From contig NZ_GL397067.1 of NCBI RefSeq assembly GCF_000146325.1, positions 1,820,860 through 1,884,859 on the forward strand: a DNA stretch of 64,000 nucleotides, given 5' to 3'. Within the stretch, counting starts at the first letter, position 1; each line of letters begins with the position of its first letter. The notes beneath the pieces were generated by a model. The model did no database searches and was not told the origin of the DNA. It worked only from the letters and a program-made list of their open reading frames with translations. This document shows positions 26,810 to 37,771 of this stretch, piece after piece. Source of the stretch: Pediococcus acidilactici DSM 20284. Its GTDB lineage: Bacteria; Bacillota; Bacilli; Lactobacillales; Lactobacillaceae. The translations under genes and the position numbers were made by a program.

Positions 26810-28246
26810 ATGAAGCAGTCACAAGCGCCTTCAAAAACAAATAAAACGCTGATCTTAATTGCGTTGGGTATTTTTACCTTTATGTCCACCCTTGATGGCT
26901 CGATTGTCAACATTGCCATGCCAATCATGTCAAAGGAGATGAACATCAGTTTAAGTCGCATTGAATGGGTTGTTTCCATTTACTTAATCGTCATCAGCGC
27001 CCTCTTAATGTTTTTTGGTCGTTTGGGAGACGTAATTGGTAAATCAAAGGTATTTCGGATTGGGACGGCCATATTTATCTTAGGGTCCCTCCTTGCCGGA
27101 ATCAATCTAGGTCTGGCATTTTTGCTATTTGCGCGTGCCGTTCAGGCTATCGGAGCCGCGATGACCATGTCTAACAGCTTTGGGATTACCACGAGTACCT
27201 TTCCCATTGAACAACGTGGACGTGCAATGGGGGTAATTGGAACCTTCGTTGCTTTGGGCGCCGTTGCCGGACCCGCTATTGGGGGACTTATCTTAAATTA
27301 TTTGACTTGGAACTACATTTTCTGGATTAACGTTCCCATTGGAATTATAGCCGTTTTAATTGGCATAAAGAGTTTGCCTCACGACCAGCCCCTCGCAGCC
27401 AACGCCCCAATTGACTGGACCGGAGCAATTGAATTTGCAATATGCATTATCACCTTTTTCTTCGCAATTCTTCGCGGACAAGAACGAGGTTATCTAAACC
27501 CGTTAATTCTTGGAGCTTTATTAATTGCCATAATTTCATTTATTTTGTTTATTCATACCGAAAATCATCGGCGTCATCCGCTGTTGGACTTATCGATTTT
27601 TCAATATGCTGACTTCACGTTAGGGCTCATTGCTGCTCTCCTCGTGTTTATCAATGGTTTCTTCTACAACGTCTTAATGCCCTATTACCTAGTTAACGCC
27701 CGCGGTTTGTCTTCAGGACTGGCCGGGACCCTCTTGTCGATCATTCCGTTGACCATGGTAATTTTCGGACCGGTAGGAGGCTTTTTATCTGACAAATTTG
27801 GTGGCGCTAAAATCACCGTAATCGGCGTAACGCTGCTGTTGATTTCTCAATTTTTAATTATGGGATTCAACTTGCAAACGCCGTACTGGTTCTTCATTTT
27901 TGCATCCATCGTTACTGGAATGGGGACCGGATTATTTCAATCGCCTAACAACGCTTCCGTAATGTCGGCGGTGCCGCATAACCGCTTGGGAATTGCTGGT
28001 AGCGTCAACGCCCTAGCGCGGAACCTTGGAATGATTTTAGGGGTAACGATATCCACATCCGCATTGTTCTTGTTAATGAGTGCCAAGGCCCACACTAGTT
28101 TAACTACCTATCCACACGGAAATGATCAACTATTCATTTTCGGAATGCATTTTTCATTCGCGATTTCTGCGGGATTACTCGCAATTGCCGACATTATTGT
28201 AATTCGGCGATGGTTGATTACCCGGCGAAAAACTTTAGAAGCATAA
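26810..28246 (+). CDS. MFS drug-proton antiporter, DHA2/EmrB-QacA type
   Basis: The 478-residue protein has fourteen hydrophobic segments. Motif D1-type FMSTLDGSIVNIAMPIMSKEM, motif A GRLGDVIGKSKVFRIG and motif C GTFVALGAVAGPAIGGLI are all intact, placing it among DHA2 multidrug exporters. AGGAGGAAG precedes the ATG. The promoter carries a palindromic operator, so expression is probably inducible. Substrates are unknown. Confidence 0.92.
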   Translation: MKQSQAPSKTNKTLILIALGIFTFMSTLDGSIVNIAMPIMSKEMNISLSRIEWVVSIYLIVISALLMFFGRLGDVIGKSKVFRIGTAIFILGSLLAGINLGLAFLLFARAVQAIGAAMTMSNSFGITTSTFPIEQRGRAMGVIGTFVALGAVAGPAIGGLILNYLTWNYIFWINVPIGIIAVLIGIKSLPHDQPLAANAPIDWTGAIEFAICIITFFFAILRGQERGYLNPLILGALLIAIISFILFIHTENHRRHPLLDLSIFQYADFTLGLIAALLVFINGFFYNVLMPYYLVNARGLSSGLAGTLLSIIPLTMVIFGPVGGFLSDKFGGAKITVIGVTLLLISQFLIMGFNLQTPYWFFIFASIVTGMGTGLFQSPNNASVMSAVPHNRLGIAGSVNALARNLGMILGVTISTSALFLLMSAKAHTSLTTYPHGNDQLFIFGMHFSFAISAGLLAIADIIVIRRWLITRRKTLEA

Positions 28247-28339
28247 TCACAAGCATAATTTTTAACTTCCGCTCCTTCTTGCGCTAGGATTAGCTCGTAG
28301 GTAAGAGACATGCAGTCAATTTTATTGGGAGGCCACACT

Positions 28340-28747
28340 ATGGAAATCAACATTACTCAATCAGCACAAGAATATTTAAGTACTAAAAACATTGGTCAAC
28401 GTCACGTCTTCTTGGCGTTAGACGACGGCTCAAGTAAATTCTCTAAGTTAGGCGGTTCGTGTTCAATTGGCAACAAGTTCCAACTAGTGGTTGCGGACAA
28501 CGAAGACGCTGACTATGCTGAACCAGTTGAAAACAATGCCGGGTTGCAACTTACTACCGGACATGACGAGCCCACTTATTTAGGCGAAGGCCTTACCCTT
28601 GATTACAAGATGGGGCTGCTTTCACTTCGCGACAATAGTGGGATTATTGACAACGCCGTTACGGTAACGAACTTTGTTCCCCAAGACGACGGAGACGGTA
28701 AGCAACTTAAGAAAGATATGCAAGAACTAGGCAACCGAATTTGCTAA
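28340..28747 (+). CDS. HesB-like iron-sulfur cluster biosynthesis family protein
   Basis: ATG 28340 follows GGGAGG at a good distance, giving 135 residues; an ATG at 28310 has no ribosome site. The layout (MEINITQSAQEYLSTKNIGQRHVFLALDDGSSKFSKLGGSCSIGNK, here only in part) matches the lactobacillar HesB/YadR-like group. Compared with A-type carriers, the C-terminal Cys pair is missing and only C in GGSCS and a final Cys remain. So a genuine cluster-carrier role is uncertain. Confidence 0.72.
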   Translation: MEINITQSAQEYLSTKNIGQRHVFLALDDGSSKFSKLGGSCSIGNKFQLVVADNEDADYAEPVENNAGLQLTTGHDEPTYLGEGLTLDYKMGLLSLRDNSGIIDNAVTVTNFVPQDDGDGKQLKKDMQELGNRIC

Positions 28748-28762
28748 TTAAACATAGTTAAG

Positions 28763-28855
28763 AAGAAGCAAACAGGACAAAAGTCAGATAGTTTGCAAGT
28801 ACTAACCAAAAATCGACTGTTATACCAAATTTAGGTATGACAGTCGATTTTTAAT
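28763..28855 (+). repeat. Family B hairpin repeat (copy B3)
   Basis: It starts ACAGGACAAAAGTCAGATAG and holds the stem AAAAATCGACTG/CAGTCGATTTTT with inner TATACC/GGTATG. The stem sequence differs from B1 and B2 yet pairs. It lies between the convergent HesB-like and flavoprotein genes and probably terminates both. Confidence 0.78.
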
Positions 28856-30237
28856 TAAACCTGGTGATTTTCAATCTGACGAGCGGCCGCTAGTCCAAAG
28901 ACTACTGTTTCCGCAATCGAGTTACCCCCGAGCCGGTTATTGCCATGTAAGCCGCCCACGGTTTCTCCAGCCGCATATAATCCCGCAATCGGTTGTTGTT
29001 GGTCATCTAAAACTTGGGTTTCTACGTTAACTTTTACGCCGCCCATTGTATAGTGCACAGCTGGAGCTACCGGAATTGCCGCAAAAGGCCCGGTTGCAAA
29101 GTCATCTACTAAGCCGGTGGTGCGGCCAAATTCTGCATCATGCTGTTGGTGAACCACCGTTTGCCAAGTTGCCATCGTAGTATCCAATGCAGCTTGGGGA
29201 ATTTCCAATTGGTCGGCTAATTCTGCAAGGGTTGCGCCATGGGTGACCAGGCCAATTTGGTCGTAAAATTGGACGGCAACCACCCGGTTAATCAACGCTT
29301 GGTTAAAAATTAAAAAAGCGTTGGCCGGAGTTTGTGCGTTAATCGCCGCCGTAACTTCTTTGCGGGTGGCCAGTTCGTTAACGAACCTGCTTCCTTGATG
29401 ATTAACGAGAATCGCGCCCTCGCCACGAACTGTTTCGCCAATTAAAAAGGTTCTTGCTGAATCTTGATAGACGGTGGGATGCACTTGAACTTCCGCCATA
29501 TCGATTAATTGGGCCCCTAATTGTTGTGCTAAACGTAGACCATCACCGGTCGCTCCTGGTTGGTTCGTAGTGCGGTAATGCAGCAAATCAGGTCGGTAAT
29601 AAGCAATTAAATCTTGGCTAGCCGAAAAGCCTCCGGTTGCCAAAATTACCGTCGCACTCCGTAACGTTTGTCGGTCACCAGCTTGGTTTTCAGCAATTAA
29701 CTGAAAATCTCCAGATTCCATTCGCATAATATTCATTACCTTAGTTTGACAAAGGATCGGAACTTGTTTTTGGGTCAAATCATCTACTAAGTGATGAATC
29801 AAGTATCCCCCAATTGCCGGAGCGCTACTTGGTCGGTGGGCTCGTTTAACTGACATCCCACCAGTTAAGGTCAAATCGTCTAAAACAATCCCATGTTCTT
29901 TCAACCAGTCCACTGCTTCAGCTGCGTGACTAGTAAAGTAGCGTAACATGTCCACGTCATTTTTCCGCCCGCCGCCCCGGTAGGTATCTTCAAAAAAGGA
30001 TTCGTAAGTATCCTTAATCCCCGCGTGCTCTTGAACAACCGTCTTAGCAGCGTTCATCCCTGAAGAAGCCCGAATAGAATTCCCTCCAGGCTTAGCCATT
30101 TTTTCTAAAACAATTACCCGTTTTCCCGCTTCGGCCAACGCGAGCGCACTTACTAAACCAGCGCTGCCAGCACCTACAATCACGGTATCAAATTGCTTTT
30201 CAGCGGCTATCGATTGAATTGATTGGGATTGTGTCAT
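28855..30237 (-). CDS. Fumarate reductase/flavocytochrome c-like flavoprotein
   Basis: The 460-residue FAD protein has the N-terminal dinucleotide fold VIVGAGSAGLVSALALAEAG (about 20-40), GGNSIRASSGMNAA, and the C-terminal substrate/FAD blocks HYTMGGVKVN and LHGNNRLGGNSIAE. This is the soluble catalytic module of fumarate reductases, without the heme domain or FMN-binding domain of larger relatives. It lies 13 bases after pyrD, at the end of the pyrimidine operon, which is unusual; an electron-acceptor link with dihydroorotate oxidation is possible but unproven. Reduction of other enoates is the alternative. Confidence 0.88.
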   Translation of the reverse strand: MTQSQSIQSIAAEKQFDTVIVGAGSAGLVSALALAEAGKRVIVLEKMAKPGGNSIRASSGMNAAKTVVQEHAGIKDTYESFFEDTYRGGGRKNDVDMLRYFTSHAAEAVDWLKEHGIVLDDLTLTGGMSVKRAHRPSSAPAIGGYLIHHLVDDLTQKQVPILCQTKVMNIMRMESGDFQLIAENQAGDRQTLRSATVILATGGFSASQDLIAYYRPDLLHYRTTNQPGATGDGLRLAQQLGAQLIDMAEVQVHPTVYQDSARTFLIGETVRGEGAILVNHQGSRFVNELATRKEVTAAINAQTPANAFLIFNQALINRVVAVQFYDQIGLVTHGATLAELADQLEIPQAALDTTMATWQTVVHQQHDAEFGRTTGLVDDFATGPFAAIPVAPAVHYTMGGVKVNVETQVLDDQQQPIAGLYAAGETVGGLHGNNRLGGNSIAETVVFGLAAARQIENHQV

Positions 30238-30250
30238 TACTCCGCCTCCG

Positions 30251-31162
30251 TTAATTTTTCACCTTAAAATCTGCAATCCGTTCAAACCCGTATCGATCCA
30301 TTGCGGTAGGCAATTCCGTGATGACGTCGTGACACGCCCGCGGATTGCCGTAGCTTGCGGATCCAATTTGAATTGCTTGGGCTCCTGCTACCATCAATTC
30401 TAACGCATCTGCGGGAGTAAAAACGCCCCCCACGCCAATAATTGGTAAATCGGTTACTTGCCGTGCTTGGTGAACCATTCGCACGGCTAGGGGATGAATC
30501 GCCTTTCCAGAAAGCCCCCCAGTACCGTTTGATAAGTGCGGTTTGCGAGTGTGTAGATCAATCTCCATTCCCATCAACGTATTAATCATGACCAGTCCAT
30601 CCGCTCCGCCCGCTTCGGCAGCAAGCACGAGGGGTTCGATGGCGGTCACCGCAGGAGTTAGTTTAACTAACACCGGACAGTCCACCTGGGCCTTAATTGC
30701 TTGGGTTAGTTCTCGCACCATTTGCGGTTCCGTTCCAAAGGCGATTCCGCCTTCCTTTACGTTCGGGCAGGAGACGTTTACTTCAATTAATTTAACGTTC
30801 GGTGCGCTAGCCATACGGTGTGCGACCGTCACGTACTCTTCAAAAGTACTTCCCGCGACGCTCCCCACAATCGGTAGTGTTGCAAAATTATTGGCTAACC
30901 AGGGAAGTTCTTCACTTAATACGTGGTCGATCCCCGGATTCTTTAACCCAACCGCGTTCAGCCAGCCCGCGCTGGTTTCCGCCGTTGTGGGCCATGGATT
31001 GCCCGCTCGGGGAGTTTGGGTGGTCGATTTAATCACTAAGGCCCCCAATTCGTTTAAATCCATTTTCTCCGCCAGGGACTGACCATACGCGGCAGTACCA
31101 CTCGCATTCATAACCGGATTTTTTAACGTTACTCCCGCAATTTCCGTTTCTAAGCGTTGCAT
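30251..31162 (-). CDS. pyrD: Dihydroorotate dehydrogenase, class 1B-like
   Basis: The 303-residue FMN enzyme oxidises dihydroorotate to orotate. The class 1B active-site cysteine is C132 in VNVSCPNVKEGGIAFG; PVMNASGTAAYG, KSTTQTPR and PIIGVGGVFTPADALELM bind FMN. Class 1B enzymes classically work with the iron-sulfur flavoprotein PyrK, but no pyrK is present in this operon. The gene sits 11 bases after carB and 13 bases before the fumarate-reductase-like gene. Confidence 0.95.
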   Translation of the reverse strand: MQRLETEIAGVTLKNPVMNASGTAAYGQSLAEKMDLNELGALVIKSTTQTPRAGNPWPTTAETSAGWLNAVGLKNPGIDHVLSEELPWLANNFATLPIVGSVAGSTFEEYVTVAHRMASAPNVKLIEVNVSCPNVKEGGIAFGTEPQMVRELTQAIKAQVDCPVLVKLTPAVTAIEPLVLAAEAGGADGLVMINTLMGMEIDLHTRKPHLSNGTGGLSGKAIHPLAVRMVHQARQVTDLPIIGVGGVFTPADALELMVAGAQAIQIGSASYGNPRACHDVITELPTAMDRYGFERIADFKVKN

Positions 31163-31173
31163 AATCTTCCTCC

Positions 31174-34100
31174 TTATAGGTGAACCGTAGTAAAGGCTTG
31201 GGCTTCTAACACTTGTAAAATGGCATCCACCGTATCCAAGGCGGTAAACAATGGCACTCCGTAGGTTAGCGCGGTTTGTCGGATTTTAATTCCGTCGTTG
31301 GCGCTATCCGGATCGTCAGCAATGGTGTTAATCACCGTTCTAATTTCATGTTGTTTGATTTCATTTAAAATTTGGGTCGATTCCGTCAGTTTTTCCACCG
31401 TTTCCACAGGTAAACCGTTTTGTTTCAAGACTGCCGCGGTCCCTTCAGTAGCCACTAGTTGATAACCTAGATCCCAGAAGCGTTTAGCTAAACCAACCAC
31501 TTCTTCCTTATCCGTGTTGCGGACCGTTAACAAAACTTTGCCGTGGTCTGGTAAATGAAGTTTTGCACCCTCCAACGCTTTATACAGTGCCTTAGCTAAA
31601 GTACGGTCACTTCCCATCACTTCGCCAGTGGATTTCATTTCTGGTCCTAACAAACTATCCACATCGTTTAGTTTGGTGAAGGAGAAGACCGGCGCCTTCA
31701 CGTGAATTAACTTACCCGGTCGGTGAAGCCCCGGAGTTAGCCCTTGTTCCCGAATACTTTGGCCAAGGATGGCCTTCGTTGCGATCCGGGCCAGTGGTAA
31801 ATCCGTGACCTTGCTAATCAATGGAATCGTCCGACTAGCGCGTGGGTTAACTTCAATCACGTAAACCTGTTCGTCGTGGACGATAAATTGAACGTTCATT
31901 AGCCCAACGCACCGTAGACAACGGGCCAATTTAGTCGCGATTTCCACAATTTGGTTCTGCACGGTTGTTGAAAGGGTTTGAGCCGGATAAACCGCCATTG
32001 AATCTCCCGAATGCACACCCGAACGTTCAATATGTTCCATAATGCCCGGGATTACCACGTCATGTCCGTCGCTGACCACGTCAACTTCACATTCCGTCCC
32101 CACTAGGTACTGGTCGATCAAAACTGGATGCTGGTGGGAAACCTGGACCGCAGTGTGCATGTAGTTTTCCAATTCAGCCTGGTTGTGGACAATTTCCATC
32201 GCCCGGCCCCCTAAAACGTAACTTGGACGAACGACCACCGGATAGCCGATTTGATTAGCCGCCGTAATCGCCGCTGGAACCGTGGTAGCGGTTCGTCCTT
32301 CGGGTTGCCGGAACTGGTTTTCCGTGATTAACTGATTAAACTCGTCCCGATCTTCGGCACGGTTCACGTCTTCCACCGCGGTGCCTAAAACGGGAACTCC
32401 GTGGTCCGCTAAGGCTTCGGCTAAATTAATCGCGGTTTGGCCGCCAAATTGAACGATTACGCCCTTAGGTTGCTCTAACTCGATTACGTTAAGCACCTCT
32501 TCGACAGTTAACGGCTCAAAATATAGTTTGTCAGACATTGAAAAGTCGGTCGAAACGGTTTCCGGGTTGTTATTTACCACGATGGCTTCGTAACCCATTT
32601 GACGAATTGCTTGAATCGAGTGGACCGTGGCGTAGTCAAATTCAACCCCCTGCCCAATCCGAATCGGACCCGACCCCAACACTAGGATGGAGGGCTTTTC
32701 TGAAACCTGACTTTCGTTTTCAAATTCGTAGGTGCTGTAATAATACGGCGTACTGGAAGCAAACTCCCCTGCGCAAGTATCAATCATCTTGTATACTGGT
32801 TGAATTCCAGTTTGGTGCCGATATTCACGCACCCGATCCGCAGTGGTTTGCCAAAGCCGGGCAATCGTAGTATCCGCAAAACCGTAATGTTTAGCATCGG
32901 TTAGCCATTCGGTTGCAAAGGGATGGTCCTGCAGCGCCGTTTCAATTTCATAAATATGTAGTAATTTATCCAAAAAATAAACGCTAATCTTAGTTAATTG
33001 CGCTAATTTAGTCAACGATTCGCCACGACGCAACGCTTCGTAAAGGTAGAATAGTCGGTCGTCTCGAGCTACTTTGATTCCAGCAAGTAACTCTGTGTCA
33101 CTTAAGTTAGCTAAGCGTTCATCATGGAGCTCCGCCACGTCAATGTCGAGGGAGCGCACCGCCTTTTGGGTGGCTTCCTCAACGGTGCGACCAACCGCCA
33201 TTACTTCTCCAGTTGCCTTCATTTGGGTACCCAAACGGCGATCGGCGTTGGCAAATTTATCGAACGGCCACCGGGGAATTTTGCAAACCACGTAATCTAG
33301 CGCTGGTTCAAATTCCGCGTAAGTCGAGCCGGTTACCGGATTCAAAATTTCGTCGAGTTGTAATCCAACGGCGATTTTCGCCGCCACCTTGGCAATTGGA
33401 TAGCCGGTTGCCTTAGAAGCTAGCGCGCTTGATCGACTTACCCGCGGATTGACTTCAATCACGTAATACCGATTCTGGACTGGGTCAAGGGCAAACTGAA
33501 CGTTGCAACCTCCTTCAATTTTTAGCGCCCGAATAATCAGCAGCGCCGCGTCCCGCAACTCCTGAACTTCCCGGTCGCTTAAGGTTTGAACCGGTGCGTA
33601 AACAATTGAATCTCCGGTATGAATCCCTACCGGATCAAAGTTTTCCATGTTGCAGACCACAATCGCGTTATCGGCGTGGTCCCGCATTACTTCAAACTCA
33701 ATTTCCTTCATTCCGGCAATGCTTTGTTCGATCAACACTTGGGTCACTGGCGAAAGGGTGAGTCCGTTGGCGGCAATTTTCCGAAGTTCCGTTTCGTCAT
33801 TAACGATTCCGCCGCCGGTACCGCCCATTGTAAACGCAGGCCGGACAATTACGGGGAAGCCACTTTGTTTAGCGAAGTCGACCGCTTCGGCAACCGTGGT
33901 CGCAATTGCGGAATCAGGAACTGGTTCACCAAGTTCCTTCATTAACGACCGGAACCGTTCCCGGTCTTCTGCTTGGTCGATTGCATCCAATTTAGTTCCT
34001 AATAGTTCAATATTTAGTTCCTTTAAAATTCCTGATTCGGCTAATTCCATCGCCATGTTAAGCCCTTGCTGACCTCCAAGAGTTGGCAAAATGGCATCCG

Positions 34101-34347
34101 GACGCTCTTTGCGAATGATTTGGGATACGAATTGCCGGGTGAGTGGTTCAATATAGACCTTATCCGCCACGTCCGTATCAGTCATGATGGTCGCTGGATT
34201 TGAGTTGACCAACACCGTTTGGTAGCCGAGTTCTTTTAACGACAGGCACGCTTGGGTACCGGAGTAGTCAAATTCGGCCGCCTGACCAATAATGATCGGT
34301 CCTGATCCAATCACCAAAATTTTATTTAAATCCGTTCGCTTAGGCAT
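31174..34347 (-). CDS. carB: Carbamoyl-phosphate synthase large subunit
   Basis: The 1057-residue protein has the duplicated ATP-grasp halves (starting [20 protein letters not shown] and [19 protein letters not shown]) and a C-terminal MGS-like allosteric domain (from about residue 930, [15 protein letters not shown]), all full length. It joins ammonia from CarA with bicarbonate and ATP. The start is two bases after carA. In this position within the pyr operon it serves pyrimidine synthesis. Confidence 0.98.
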   Translation of the reverse strand: MPKRTDLNKILVIGSGPIIIGQAAEFDYSGTQACLSLKELGYQTVLVNSNPATIMTDTDVADKVYIEPLTRQFVSQIIRKERPDAILPTLGGQQGLNMAMELAESGILKELNIELLGTKLDAIDQAEDRERFRSLMKELGEPVPDSAIATTVAEAVDFAKQSGFPVIVRPAFTMGGTGGGIVNDETELRKIAANGLTLSPVTQVLIEQSIAGMKEIEFEVMRDHADNAIVVCNMENFDPVGIHTGDSIVYAPVQTLSDREVQELRDAALLIIRALKIEGGCNVQFALDPVQNRYYVIEVNPRVSRSSALASKATGYPIAKVAAKIAVGLQLDEILNPVTGSTYAEFEPALDYVVCKIPRWPFDKFANADRRLGTQMKATGEVMAVGRTVEEATQKAVRSLDIDVAELHDERLANLSDTELLAGIKVARDDRLFYLYEALRRGESLTKLAQLTKISVYFLDKLLHIYEIETALQDHPFATEWLTDAKHYGFADTTIARLWQTTADRVREYRHQTGIQPVYKMIDTCAGEFASSTPYYYSTYEFENESQVSEKPSILVLGSGPIRIGQGVEFDYATVHSIQAIRQMGYEAIVVNNNPETVSTDFSMSDKLYFEPLTVEEVLNVIELEQPKGVIVQFGGQTAINLAEALADHGVPVLGTAVEDVNRAEDRDEFNQLITENQFRQPEGRTATTVPAAITAANQIGYPVVVRPSYVLGGRAMEIVHNQAELENYMHTAVQVSHQHPVLIDQYLVGTECEVDVVSDGHDVVIPGIMEHIERSGVHSGDSMAVYPAQTLSTTVQNQIVEIATKLARCLRCVGLMNVQFIVHDEQVYVIEVNPRASRTIPLISKVTDLPLARIATKAILGQSIREQGLTPGLHRPGKLIHVKAPVFSFTKLNDVDSLLGPEMKSTGEVMGSDRTLAKALYKALEGAKLHLPDHGKVLLTVRNTDKEEVVGLAKRFWDLGYQLVATEGTAAVLKQNGLPVETVEKLTESTQILNEIKQHEIRTVINTIADDPDSANDGIKIRQTALTYGVPLFTALDTVDAILQVLEAQAFTTVHL

Positions 34348-34349
34348 GA

Positions 34350-35435
34350 TTAGCGCACCTCCATTATTTTTTTCCGTTGGTCAATTAACCGCATAAATTG
34401 GTCGAAAAGACCGACCGCATCGTGTGGCCCAGGTGCCGCGTCTGGGTGAAATTGTACTGAAAAAGCTGGGTACTTTTCGTGGCGTAAGCCCTCCACCGAT
34501 TCATCGTTAATTTCTTCGTGGGTAATCGTCAAATCGGTCGCGGCAACCGAAGCGCGGTCTACCGCATAGCCGTGGTTTTGCGAAGTTAAGTCGATTCGCC
34601 CAGTAGCTAAATTGCGCACCGGATGGTTAAATCCCCGATGACCAAACTTTAATTTCATCGTCCGGGCGCCGTTCGCCCGGGCAAAGAGCTGGTGTCCCAT
34701 ACAAATGCCAAACACGGGCACTTGTTTTTCCACCGTGCGAATCATTTGTAACACGCCGTCTGGAACTGCTTCGGGGTCCCCCGGTCCGTTGCTTAAAAGC
34801 ACCCCGTCCGGATTATTTGCTAAGACCGTTTGGGCGTCCGCATCGTAGGGCAGCACCATTACGTTGCAATTCCGCCGCGCAAGTTCCCTTAAGATGGAAT
34901 ACTTGAGGCCAAAGTCCACCACGACCACCTTCCGACCCGTTGCTGGATTAGGGTACGGCCGGGGCGTCGCGCTTTGTTCGATTGGGTGCGCGTTCGATTT
35001 GAATTGCTGAATTTGTTCCACCAAGCCATCGCGGACTTCGTTGACTAACGCCGCCTTCATCGCCCCATGCTCGCGAATGTGCCGGGTTACCACCCGGGTA
35101 TCAATTCCGCTGATTCCGGGGAGTTCCTGTTGAATTAAAAACTCCTCAAAAGTCATTTTCATTTGCCAGTGACTAGCCCGTCGCGCAACTTCGTGAACCA
35201 CCACTCCCGCGCAACTAGAACGGATCGATTCCCAATCGTCGCGGTTAATTCCGTAATTGCCAATCAACGGGTACGTAAACATTAAAATTTCTCCGTTATA
35301 GGATTGGTCGGTTAAGGACTCTTGGTATCCGCTCATTCCGGTATTAAAAACCAGTTCGCCGATGCGTTCCTGATTGGCGCCGATTGCCGTGCCCGGATAA
35401 ACCGTGCCGTCTTCTAAAACTAAATAACGCTTCAT
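34350..35435 (-). CDS. carA: Carbamoyl-phosphate synthase small (glutaminase) subunit
   Basis: The 361-residue protein has the N-terminal CarA domain ([33 protein letters not shown]) and a class I glutamine amidotransferase domain with the nucleophile Cys in [14 protein letters not shown] and His/Glu in the C-terminal [14 protein letters not shown]. Normally a Glu follows the catalytic His by two residues (HPE); here the triplet is HPD, a conservative change. It overlaps pyrC by four bases (ATGA), a sign of translational coupling. Confidence 0.97.
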   Translation of the reverse strand: MKRYLVLEDGTVYPGTAIGANQERIGELVFNTGMSGYQESLTDQSYNGEILMFTYPLIGNYGINRDDWESIRSSCAGVVVHEVARRASHWQMKMTFEEFLIQQELPGISGIDTRVVTRHIREHGAMKAALVNEVRDGLVEQIQQFKSNAHPIEQSATPRPYPNPATGRKVVVVDFGLKYSILRELARRNCNVMVLPYDADAQTVLANNPDGVLLSNGPGDPEAVPDGVLQMIRTVEKQVPVFGICMGHQLFARANGARTMKLKFGHRGFNHPVRNLATGRIDLTSQNHGYAVDRASVAATDLTITHEEINDESVEGLRHEKYPAFSVQFHPDAAPGPHDAVGLFDQFMRLIDQRKKIMEVR

Positions 35436-36724
35436 TTTGAAATGCCCCTTCGTTCAAACTTGATTTGTCCCGCAACCATGGTGAGCTGGGATTGACCATA
35501 AACTCGTTGGCCAATCAACGGACTGTTGTGCCCCTTCGATGCCATCGCCGCAGCGTCAATTTCATATTCGTGATCCACGTCCACAATCGTCAAATCCGCC
35601 ACCGCGCCTACCGTTAAATTGCCCGCCTTCCTTAACTGAAAGGCTTGGGCGGGATTGGTACTCATCCAGTTGATCAATTGGCCGACCGAACAAATTCCCG
35701 GTTTAACTAGCTTGGTGTAAAGCAAGGCAAAGGCGGTTTCCAATCCGGTAATTCCAAAGGCCGCCGTTTTCATCGAACCCGCCTTATCCGCGTCCGTATG
35801 GGGGGCGTGGTCGGTAGCCACCATGCTAATCGTGCCGTCCAGCAATCCCGCAAGTAATGCTTGGCGGTCCGCTAACCGGCGCAACGGGGGGTTCATCTTT
35901 AACATGGGGTTGTCCTTAGTGATCATCTGTTCATCCAAGAAGAGGTGGTGTGGGGCGACTTCGGCAGTCACCCACACTCCGTCACGTTGGGCTCGCCGAA
36001 TCAGCTCCACGCTCCGTGCTGTAGAAACGTGGCAAACGTGGTAGTGTACGCCCGTTTTTCGCGCGATTTCTAAATCCCGGGCTAATTGTGCCGTTTCTGC
36101 CAGCTCATCAATGCCAGGTAAACCTAGTTCTTGGGCACGCGCCCCGGCATTCATCACCCCGTGCTGCATAAGGGATTCGTCTTCCACGTGGGCCGCAAGC
36201 GGCAAATCAATTTTTTGCAAAGCTTGCATGGCCCGGTACATCGTTTGTGCGCTTTGGACCCCGTTGCCATCGTTACTGAAGGCCACCGCCCCCGCTTCTT
36301 TAAGAGCTGCAAAGTCTACCAACTGATCGCTGGTCCGGTTCTTAGTTACCGCTGCGTATTGCCCAATGTGCACGCGGCCGACTTGTTGATTATGCGCAAT
36401 CATTTTAGCTAACCGGGTCGGGTCATCGGGAACCGGATTTACGTTGGGCATCGTCAGCACGGTGGTGTATCCGCCCCGTAACGCCGCTTGGCTGCCGGTA
36501 GTTACGTCTTCTTTTTCGGTTAATCCGGGGTCCCGGAAATGAACGTGCACGTCCACCAATCCCGGAAGTACCAGTTGATTTTGGGCATCAATGACCCGTT
36601 CAGCAACCGTCGTCTCTGCAAGTTGGGGAGCAATTGCGCTAATTTGTTGATCTTCCACTAGGACGTCCGCCTTTTGTAGATGGCCGTTAGAGACTACCCG
36701 GCCGTTTTTAATCAAGGTTCGCAT
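35432..36724 (-). CDS. pyrC: Dihydroorotase
   Basis: The 430-residue amidohydrolase cyclises carbamoyl-aspartate. Zinc-site motifs are [19 protein letters not shown] (HxH), HYHVCHVST and [10 protein letters not shown] (catalytic Asp). It is class I, the type found in Gram-positive pyr operons. It starts four bases after pyrB and overlaps carA. Confidence 0.97.
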   Translation of the reverse strand: MRTLIKNGRVVSNGHLQKADVLVEDQQISAIAPQLAETTVAERVIDAQNQLVLPGLVDVHVHFRDPGLTEKEDVTTGSQAALRGGYTTVLTMPNVNPVPDDPTRLAKMIAHNQQVGRVHIGQYAAVTKNRTSDQLVDFAALKEAGAVAFSNDGNGVQSAQTMYRAMQALQKIDLPLAAHVEDESLMQHGVMNAGARAQELGLPGIDELAETAQLARDLEIARKTGVHYHVCHVSTARSVELIRRAQRDGVWVTAEVAPHHLFLDEQMITKDNPMLKMNPPLRRLADRQALLAGLLDGTISMVATDHAPHTDADKAGSMKTAAFGITGLETAFALLYTKLVKPGICSVGQLINWMSTNPAQAFQLRKAGNLTVGAVADLTIVDVDHEYEIDAAAMASKGHNSPLIGQRVYGQSQLTMVAGQIKFERRGISK

Positions 36725-36728
36725 TTAT

Positions 36729-37649
36729 TTACGCCCCCATCACCAAATTTTTCGCGTTTAACACGTCGGTCAAAATTGCCATCCGCATGTACATCCCGTT
36801 GGTCATTTGTTTAAAGATCCGTGAACGTTGGCATTCCACCAGTTTGCTTTCAATTTCAATTCCGCGGTTAACCGGAGCGGGGTGCATGATAATCGCGTGT
36901 GGTTGCATCCGTTCTGCCCGTTGCTTAGTCAAACCGTAGTTGGTCAAGTAATCCTGAACTTCCATTCGTAAATTATCGCGATCCTGGATCCGTTCTTTTT
37001 GAATTCGCAACAACATCATGACGTCGACTTGGTCAACCAGTTCATCAATCGGCCGATAAGTACCGTAGTCAGCTAGGTCTTCAGCCATCCATTCTTCAGG
37101 CCCCGCAAAGTAGACTTGAGCGCCCAGCTTATTTAGTAGCATTGCGTTAGAACGCGCGACCCGGGAATGGGCGATATCGCCGGTAATGGCCACCTTCAAG
37201 CCCGCAAAACGACCGAATTCTTCGTAAATCGTCATCATGTCTAGTAACGATTGGGATGGGTGTTGTCCGCTACCGTCGCCCGCGTTGACGATGCTGATGT
37301 CTAAATTTTCGTCCAAAATTGGCTCATAGTAATCGTTTTGGGGATGCCGAATTACCGCCACGTCCGTTCGAATCGCGTCAATGGTTTTCACCGTATCCAA
37401 CAGTGTTTCACCTTTGGAAACCGAACTAGTTTGTACCTCAAATTCCAACATTTTCATACCTAAGCGTTGTTCAGCCATTTCAAAGCTGGTGTGGGTCCGG
37501 GTGCTATTTTCGAAGAAGAGGTTCATCGCGTAAACCGGGCGCTTTAATTGCACCTTCTTACCCTTCTTGAATTCTTCTGCTAATTTAATTTTGTGTAATA
37601 CGTCCGCTTCGTTAAAGTTTTCTACCGTAGTCAAGTCATGCATATTCAT
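36729..37649 (-). CDS. pyrB: Aspartate carbamoyltransferase catalytic subunit
   Basis: The 306-residue enzyme makes carbamoyl-aspartate. The carbamoyl-phosphate motif is FFENSTRTHTSFE; the aspartate loop is ALL/MHPAPVNRG (seen as IIMHPAPVNRGIE). AAGGAGG lies 8 bases before the ATG. It is the first gene behind a PyrR attenuator (37673-37751). No regulatory subunit (pyrI) is present, as usual in Gram-positives. Confidence 0.97.
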   Translation of the reverse strand: MNMHDLTTVENFNEADVLHKIKLAEEFKKGKKVQLKRPVYAMNLFFENSTRTHTSFEMAEQRLGMKMLEFEVQTSSVSKGETLLDTVKTIDAIRTDVAVIRHPQNDYYEPILDENLDISIVNAGDGSGQHPSQSLLDMMTIYEEFGRFAGLKVAITGDIAHSRVARSNAMLLNKLGAQVYFAGPEEWMAEDLADYGTYRPIDELVDQVDVMMLLRIQKERIQDRDNLRMEVQDYLTNYGLTKQRAERMQPHAIIMHPAPVNRGIEIESKLVECQRSRIFKQMTNGMYMRMAILTDVLNAKNLVMGA

Positions 37650-37672
37650 TATTTTTTCCTCCTTAAGTTATC

Positions 37673-37751
37673 AAAAAAGGCTACCTGCCAATTGAATTTG
37701 CTTGGAAGGTAGCCTAAAAAAGCCGATTCAATTGGTTCCTCTCGGGAAACC
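37673..37751 (-). promoter_or_regulatory. PyrR-dependent attenuator 2, between pyrE and pyrB
   Basis: On the minus strand the PyrR-binding hairpin GGTTTCCCGAGAGGAACC (37751-37734) shows the conserved UCCNGAGAGG loop. It is followed by a terminator stem AGGCTACCT/AGGTAGCCT (37715-37707 with 37686-37678) and TTTTTT. High UMP/UTP should make PyrR stabilise the first hairpin and stop transcription before pyrB. Confidence 0.88.
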
Positions 37752-37771
37752 GATTTAATTGAAACTAAATC

